DNA of 64,000 nucleotides from Paranoxybacillus sp035645275 (lineage in GTDB: Bacteria > Bacillota > Bacilli > Bacillales > Anoxybacillaceae), in NCBI GenBank assembly GCA_035645275.1, contig DASQMX010000026.1:62001-126000 (forward strand), in the 5' to 3' direction. Shown here in pieces: positions 60,446-64,000 of this stretch (positions are counted from its first letter, which is position 1; each line of letters opens with the position of its first letter). The notes under the pieces are model-generated. The model was not told the DNA's origin, did not search any database, and saw only the letters and a list, made by a program, of their open reading frames with translations. Position numbers and translations under genes: made by a program.

Positions 60446-60862
60446 TTATTTTTTCGCTTGCTCATATGCTTCATGCCAATCCGGGAAATATTTTTTTATC
60501 GAGATTGGCCGAAATGAATCACGTTTGACACAAACATGTTGTGAAGTAGCCGTTACTGCTATCTCTCCATCGGGTGTTAAAATTTCATAACCGTATGTAA
60601 CACGAATGCCATCATAATACTCAATCCACGTTTTTACTGTCGCTGTTTCTCCATAATGGAGCGGTTTTTTGTATGAAACTTGCAAGTCAATGACCGGTGA
60701 TATGACCCCTGCTTTTTCCATGTCAGCGTAATGAAAACCCAATTCTTTAATGAATTGTGTTCTTCCTACCTCCATCCAAACGAGATAGTTGGCATGATAA
60801 ACAACACCCATTTGATCTGTTTCTGCATATCGTACTTCAATTTGTTTCTCAACGACTTTCAA
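60446..60862 (-). CDS. yneP: Acyl-CoA thioesterase, YbgC/4HBT hotdog type
   Basis: 138 residues, same as B. subtilis YneP. VRYAETDQMGVVYHANYLVW contains the 4HBT catalytic region (D..G..YHANY), then VSYKKPLHYGETATVKTWIE. Hydrolyses acyl-CoAs; substrate unknown. The repeat B copy abuts its 3' end. Confidence 0.9.
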   Translation of the reverse strand: MKVVEKQIEVRYAETDQMGVVYHANYLVWMEVGRTQFIKELGFHYADMEKAGVISPVIDLQVSYKKPLHYGETATVKTWIEYYDGIRVTYGYEILTPDGEIAVTATSQHVCVKRDSFRPISIKKYFPDWHEAYEQAKK

Positions 60863-60935
60863 GCTTCTTCCTCCGTTTTCATTTTATATATACTTAACGT
60901 TATCTTAACATATTCGTCAAAAAAACGATAGAAAA

Positions 60936-60962
60936 GAAAAAAGCCGCACAAATCGGCGGCTA
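60936..60962 (-). terminator. Terminator of tlp
   Basis: AGCCGC / GCGGCT (60942-60947 / 60956-60961), TTTTTTC on the minus strand, right after the tlp stop. Confidence 0.8.
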
Positions 60963-60971
60963 GCTTCGTTG

Positions 60972-61205
60972 TTATTCATATCCATGCTCACGCGTGGCAG
61001 CTTCATCTTTAATTTCGGCGCGCATGGCTGCGATCGCTTCTTCGCGTCGTTGGTTTTTAGCTTCAATCTCTGCTCTCTCTTCCGGGCTTGAAAACTGCAT
61101 TGTTTCATGTGCCTTTTCAATATTCATAATTGTATTTTGCACCATATCCTGCAATTTTTCGACATTATCACTACGATCGTCCGGATTTGGTCGATTGTGT
61201 GCCAT
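60972..61205 (-). CDS. tlp: Small acid-soluble spore protein Tlp
   Basis: 77 residues: NPDDRSDNVEKLQDMVQNTI then NIEKAHETMQFSSPEERAEIE and NQRREEAIAAMRAEIKDEAA, the hallmark Tlp sequence. AGGAGGGG precedes two adjacent ATG codons (61208, 61205); I use the second. Expressed in the forespore; follows sspN in the same direction, as in B. subtilis. Confidence 0.95.
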   Translation of the reverse strand: MAHNRPNPDDRSDNVEKLQDMVQNTIMNIEKAHETMQFSSPEERAEIEAKNQRREEAIAAMRAEIKDEAATREHGYE

Positions 61206-61241
61206 CATAACCCCTCCTGTATAATCAAGGTAGTACAAAAG

Positions 61242-61248
61242 TAGTATG
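61242..61248 (-). promoter_or_regulatory. Sigma-G/F-like -10 before tlp
   Basis: CATACTA on the minus strand matches the forespore sigma -10 (CATACTA); CTCATA is 18 bp upstream, a partial -35. It lies 37 bp before the tlp ATG, in the gap after sspN. Confidence 0.55.
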
Positions 61249-61311
61249 AAGCATCGTTAGAAATTTTATGAGAAATTTTATTTAACAATAAATATATTAT
61301 GTTAATAAATT

Positions 61312-61455
61312 TTACTCGCCTTTGGTTTGAATAACTTGTGCATGCTGTCCTGAATTGTCTTGCATCTTCTTTCCTTTGTTTCCACCCGCTGCACGCGGTT
61401 GTGTGCCTATATGATTAGGAACATAATGCTCTGGATGTCTCTTTGGATTGCTCAT
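61312..61455 (-). CDS. sspN: Small acid-soluble spore protein SspN
   Basis: 47 residues: MSNPKRHPEHYVPNHIGTQP, RAAGGNKGKKMQDNSGQHAQ, VIQTKGE; all blocks of SspN. GAGGAGGCG precedes the ATG. Upstream of tlp as in B. subtilis. Forespore-specific, minor SASP. Confidence 0.95.
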   Translation of the reverse strand: MSNPKRHPEHYVPNHIGTQPRAAGGNKGKKMQDNSGQHAQVIQTKGE

Positions 61456-61506
61456 GTCTATCGCCTCCTCATCATCTAGTCTGCCCGTAATGGATGATAG
61501 TATGTA

Positions 61507-61638
61507 CTATTTCACTTTTTTCAACATACGCTCTTCCAGCTTTTCCTCAATTCTTTCCATGGCATCACGATCGTTTAACAGCTGGTGTTTATTTTCCAAT
61601 ATCAGTTCTTCTAATGTTAATTTCCGTATTTTCCTCAT
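61507..61638 (-). CDS. FbpB-family small basic protein (43 aa)
   Basis: MRKIRKLTLEELILENKHQL LNDRDAMERIEEKLEERMLK KVK fits the FbpB / Fur-regulated basic protein family (R.R..s..eLi.eNK..Ll.D...er.E..lEer), known as adaptor peptides in iron sparing. GAGGTGAG ribosome site. An AT-rich region with partial Fur-box resemblance (TGATAAT at 61659) lies upstream, too weak to assert. Confidence 0.7.
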   Translation of the reverse strand: MRKIRKLTLEELILENKHQLLNDRDAMERIEEKLEERMLKKVK

Positions 61639-61713
61639 TTTCTCACCTCATTTATTAATGATAATTTTATTAATTACCATAATTAACGGAAATTATTACA
61701 AATTTCGAAAATA

Positions 61714-61744
61714 ATAAAAAAGCACCCTAAGCGGATGCTTTTTT
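61714..61744 (-). terminator. Terminator of yneN
   Basis: AAAAAGCACCC / GGATGCTTTTTT stem with one mismatch; T run on the minus strand. Confidence 0.75.
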
Positions 61745-61753
61745 CAGCTTATT

Positions 61754-62269
61754 TCATTTAATGTTTTTAGTGAATTCAACCATTTGATCATATGTCATCG
61801 GTCCGACGTACTTATGGCGAATAATTCCTTCACTATCAATCATATACGATGTTGGAATCGGTGAGATTTTATACAGCGTTAATATATCTCCCTTTTCATC
61901 TAGCACAACCGGAAACGTCAAGCCATATTCTTTGATGAAAGAATCAACTTTATCTCGGGAATCTTCTGAGGTTAAATTGACTGCTAAAATTTCGATATCT
62001 TTGTTATATTTTTCATAAAAGTTTTGCATCTCCGGCATTTCCGCTTGACATGGCGGGCACCATGTCGCCCAAAAATTGAGAATCACTTTTTTCCCTTTTA
62101 ATTCAGATAAACGAATTTCTTTTCCCTCAAGCGTTTTCAACGCAAAATCGGGCGCAGCGTTGCCAATTTCCAGTCCCGTTGTTTTTTCATTACCTGTTGC
62201 TAATACTTGCCACAATCCATAACCGACAAGTCCAAGCAACAAGAATGTTGCAAGCAGTTTTTTCATCAT
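61754..62269 (-). CDS. yneN: Membrane-anchored thiol-disulfide oxidoreductase (ResA/YneN type)
   Basis: 171 residues. N-terminal anchor LLATFLLLGLVGYGLWQVL, then a TlpA-like thioredoxin domain with ATWCPPCQAEMPEM (CxxC ~ residue 73) and the cis-Pro in SPIPTSYMID. Acts outside the membrane, reducing cytochrome c or envelope proteins. Follows the 62281 membrane gene by 11 bp. Confidence 0.9.
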   Translation of the reverse strand: MMKKLLATFLLLGLVGYGLWQVLATGNEKTTGLEIGNAAPDFALKTLEGKEIRLSELKGKKVILNFWATWCPPCQAEMPEMQNFYEKYNKDIEILAVNLTSEDSRDKVDSFIKEYGLTFPVVLDEKGDILTLYKISPIPTSYMIDSEGIIRHKYVGPMTYDQMVEFTKNIK

Positions 62270-62280
62270 TCATTCCCTCC

Positions 62281-62694
62281 CTATCGAAAGACCAATATCC
62301 ATATACTTTCCGCCGTTAATGCCATTGCGCCTGCGTAAAGCAAGGCTAATAACACTTTACGCACAAATAATCGGCGTTTATAAAGTTGAAACGTTATGTA
62401 CAATAAGCTTATGACAAGCCCTAAAATCGCTCCTTTTGTTCCCACGGTAAAAAATAATATCCCTTTCAAATTATTAAACAAAATAAAAGGACGAAAAAGC
62501 AAAAAGCTAAATTTGAAAATAAGAACATAGAGCAAAAACGCATTGCCGAGAATGGAACTTAATTCGTTTAATAACGGCTCGTCCTTTCGCAAATAAATAA
62601 CAATAACAGCATATGCGCATAATAATGAAAAAAGAACGACAAGCCAAGATGCTTTCACTAAAATAGAGCCAATTTGGATTGTTTCCTGAAGCAT
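62281..62694 (-). CDS. Integral membrane protein (137 aa), partner of yneN
   Basis: Four hydrophobic segments (WLVVLFSLLCAYAVIVIYL, GNAFLLYVLIFKFSFLLF, TKGAILGLVISLLYITFQLY, LLALLYAGAMALTAESIWIL) with one cysteine. No domain recognised. Same operon as the anchored oxidoreductase, so an electron-transfer or localisation role is possible but unproven; it is not CcdA. AAGGAG 11 bases upstream of the ATG. Confidence 0.7.
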   Translation of the reverse strand: MLQETIQIGSILVKASWLVVLFSLLCAYAVIVIYLRKDEPLLNELSSILGNAFLLYVLIFKFSFLLFRPFILFNNLKGILFFTVGTKGAILGLVISLLYITFQLYKRRLFVRKVLLALLYAGAMALTAESIWILVFR

Positions 62695-62784
62695 GAGCTG
62701 GCTTTCTCCTTCAATTTTTATATCATTTTTATTTAATCATAAAAAGTAAAAAAGTGATATTTTTATGCTTAATACAAGTGAATA

Positions 62785-62825
62785 CAGAAAATATCCCCTT
62801 GAGCATCAAGATGCTGAAGGGGATA
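62785..62825 (-). terminator. Terminator of the 62830 gene
   Basis: TATCCCCTT / AAGGGGATA (62792-62800 / 62817-62825) with inner AGCAT / ATGCT; ATTTTC on the minus strand. Confidence 0.8.
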
Positions 62826-62829
62826 CGAT

Positions 62830-62970
62830 TTAACGAATGTTTTTATGTTTATTTTTCATTTTTTCCGCTTCTACTTCTGCGTATGAAGCGAACTCATTGT
62901 TAAAGCCATTCTTTTGTTTTGCGTTATTATTTCGCTGTGCATTGGCGTTGCCAAGCTTTGTGCGTCCCAT
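62830..62970 (-). CDS. Small basic protein (46 aa), probably spore-associated
   Basis: MGRTKLGNANAQRNNNAKQK, then NGFNNEFASYAEVEAEKMKN and KHKNIR. Asn- and Lys-rich, as minor SASP-like proteins. AAGGGGTGACTTAC precedes the ATG and a strong terminator follows. Not assigned to a named Ssp gene. Confidence 0.7.
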   Translation of the reverse strand: MGRTKLGNANAQRNNNAKQKNGFNNEFASYAEVEAEKMKNKHKNIR

Positions 62971-63030
62971 GTAAGTCACCCCTTATCAAGAAATTCATTT
63001 GTAGTATGAGCGGGGTGCAGGCAAGTTATG

Positions 63031-63870
63031 TTACTCATTTTTTCCCTTCGCAATCGGGTTTTCTGGATATGAAATCCAATCACTCCAACTACCGACATAT
63101 AACTTAACATTCGTGTACCCTGCTTCAGTTAATGCAAGCACATTCGGGCAGGCTGTGACACCTGAACCGCAATAGACGATAACTGCTTGATCTTTTGGAA
63201 TATCCGCAAACCGTTGCTCTTGTTCGCTGGATTTTTTCCAACACGCATCCTCTGTTAGGCCTTCTCGCCAAAAATAGTTTTTTGCGCCTGGAATATGCCC
63301 TGCTACTCGGTCAATCGGTTCTTCGATTCCTAAATAACGTTTCGGTTCGCGTGAGTCAATCAATAGTGCCGTTTGGTTTTTCATTGCCTCCCGAACTTCT
63401 TCAACGGTAGCCAGCATTTGCGGCTGAATGTTAGCGACAAATGTTTTTCTTGGAAAATGCGGGACATCGGTTGTCACTGGATAACTTTCCTCGACCCAGT
63501 TTTCATATCCTCCGTCTAACATATAGACTTGTTCATGACCAAGATACCGCAGCATCCACCAAAAGCGAGAAGCCATGGAGCTTGCCTGGCTATCATAAGC
63601 AACAACAATTGTATTATTATCGATTCCTGCTGTCGATAGCTTTTCAATAAATTCGTCCATATTCGGCAATGGGTGTCTGCCGCCATGCTCTCCCGAAGGA
63701 GCGGATAGGTCCATTTCCAAATCAAAATATAAAGCCCCAGGTATATGACCTTGTACATACTCTCTTAATCCGCGCGGTGCATCTCCCATGTAATAACGGC
63801 AGTCAATGATGCGAACTTGCTCATCATTTAATCGATTCACCAGCCACTCATTTGATACAACATATTTCAT
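63031..63870 (-). CDS. Rhodanese / 3-mercaptopyruvate sulfurtransferase
   Basis: 279 residues, two rhodanese domains. The second carries the active-site loop YCGSGVTACPN (Cys ~ 233), the first is the inactive structural one (QGHIPGALYFDLEMDLS). CGSGVT is nearer the 3-mercaptopyruvate type than the thiosulfate CRKGVT type, so mercaptopyruvate is the better guess for the donor. Good GGGGAAGTGAGTC start. Confidence 0.9.
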   Translation of the reverse strand: MKYVVSNEWLVNRLNDEQVRIIDCRYYMGDAPRGLREYVQGHIPGALYFDLEMDLSAPSGEHGGRHPLPNMDEFIEKLSTAGIDNNTIVVAYDSQASSMASRFWWMLRYLGHEQVYMLDGGYENWVEESYPVTTDVPHFPRKTFVANIQPQMLATVEEVREAMKNQTALLIDSREPKRYLGIEEPIDRVAGHIPGAKNYFWREGLTEDACWKKSSEQEQRFADIPKDQAVIVYCGSGVTACPNVLALTEAGYTNVKLYVGSWSDWISYPENPIAKGKNE

Positions 63871-63873
63871 GAC

Positions 63874-64000
63874 TCACTTCCCCTTTGTCCGCAATTTCTC
63901 TACATATTCTTGAACCATCGCGGTTGTCACATATTTCCGCTGCGGAACAATCCCTTGTTTTGCCAAGTCATTGATTTGCTTTGTGACCGCATTAATCCGA
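63874..64000 (-). CDS. C-terminal 41 codons of an unidentified protein
   Basis: RINAVTKQINDLAKQGIVPQ then RKYVTTAMVQEYVEKLRTKG K stop. Amphipathic and basic; the frame runs off the window. Resembles the tail of substrate-binding proteins of ABC importers (e.g. sulfonate type) but is too short to say. Stop 3 bp from the rhodanese start. Confidence 0.55.
   Translation of the reverse strand, partial: RINAVTKQINDLAKQGIVPQRKYVTTAMVQEYVEKLRTKGK

Noticed and set aside
61655..61690. Fur box upstream of the FbpB-like gene
   Set aside because: Only one half-site resembles the consensus; too many mismatches.
1..64000. rRNA or tRNA genes
   Set aside because: None seen on either strand by eye; no GTTCGA-CCA type ends with cloverleaf recognised.

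Overview
The window looks like chromosome from a thermophilic, spore-forming member of the Bacillaceae, most likely the Anoxybacillus / (Para)Geobacillus lineage. The reasons are gene content and order close to Bacillus subtilis (the yng leucine-degradation operon; yodJ-deoD-yodL-yozD-yodN-yozE-yokU-kamA-ablB-yodQRST; yneP-tlp-sspN-yneN), many sporulation genes (sspN, tlp, spo0M, YjcZ-type peptides), moderate-to-low GC, strong AGGAGG-type ribosome sites, and a decayed IS200/IS605-type TnpB element. Genus is inferred; no rRNA or tRNA gene was seen. There is no CRISPR array, prophage or plasmid module.

Layout. 1-7400: a seven-gene leucine/isovalerate catabolic operon on the minus strand (yngJ-I-H-HB-G-F-E, yngE cut by the window edge), preceded by a TetR-family gene; two palindromic operators lie in the yngJ promoter. 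7400-16600: mixed genes (flavodoxin-fold reductase, small spore/cytosolic peptides, an acetyltransferase, a globin-like HD-GYP sensor, threonine ammonia-lyase, two MFS pumps) with two gene remnants. 16700-18262: a dead TnpB transposon sitting exactly at the stop codon of the next MFS gene. 18259-28600: alanyl-tRNA editing protein, a TatD remnant, a soluble histidine kinase, AgcS and MATE transporters, an SDR enzyme, four tiny glycine/tyrosine-rich YjcZ-like spore peptides, a sirtuin.

28700-38300: the ykuU-ykuV peroxiredoxin/thioredoxin pair behind a PerR-like box, CorA, a YeeE/YedE thiosulfate-type permease next to cysK, a CDF metal exporter, a NhaC-type carrier, D,D-carboxypeptidase and deoD. 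38500-52000: B. subtilis-like yod region, including a His-rich peptide / protein kinase / Spo0M operon and the kamA-ablB-yodQRST lysine operon, probably sporulation-expressed. 52100-64000: TrxB-like flavoprotein, bioB under a BirA operator, a large FAD protein, a second CorA, thioesterases, SASP genes sspN-tlp, yneN and a rhodanese.

Repeats are the most unusual feature. Family A (eleven copies, about 60-125 bp) is a long hairpin with a conserved inner core and an outer stem that changes sequence while staying paired, usually abutting a 3' gene end. Family B (two copies, about 105 bp) starts a few bases after stop codons. A 139-nt cloverleaf of perfect stems lies at 58705-58843. A second, internally deleted copy of the TnpB element ends lies at 38498-38612.
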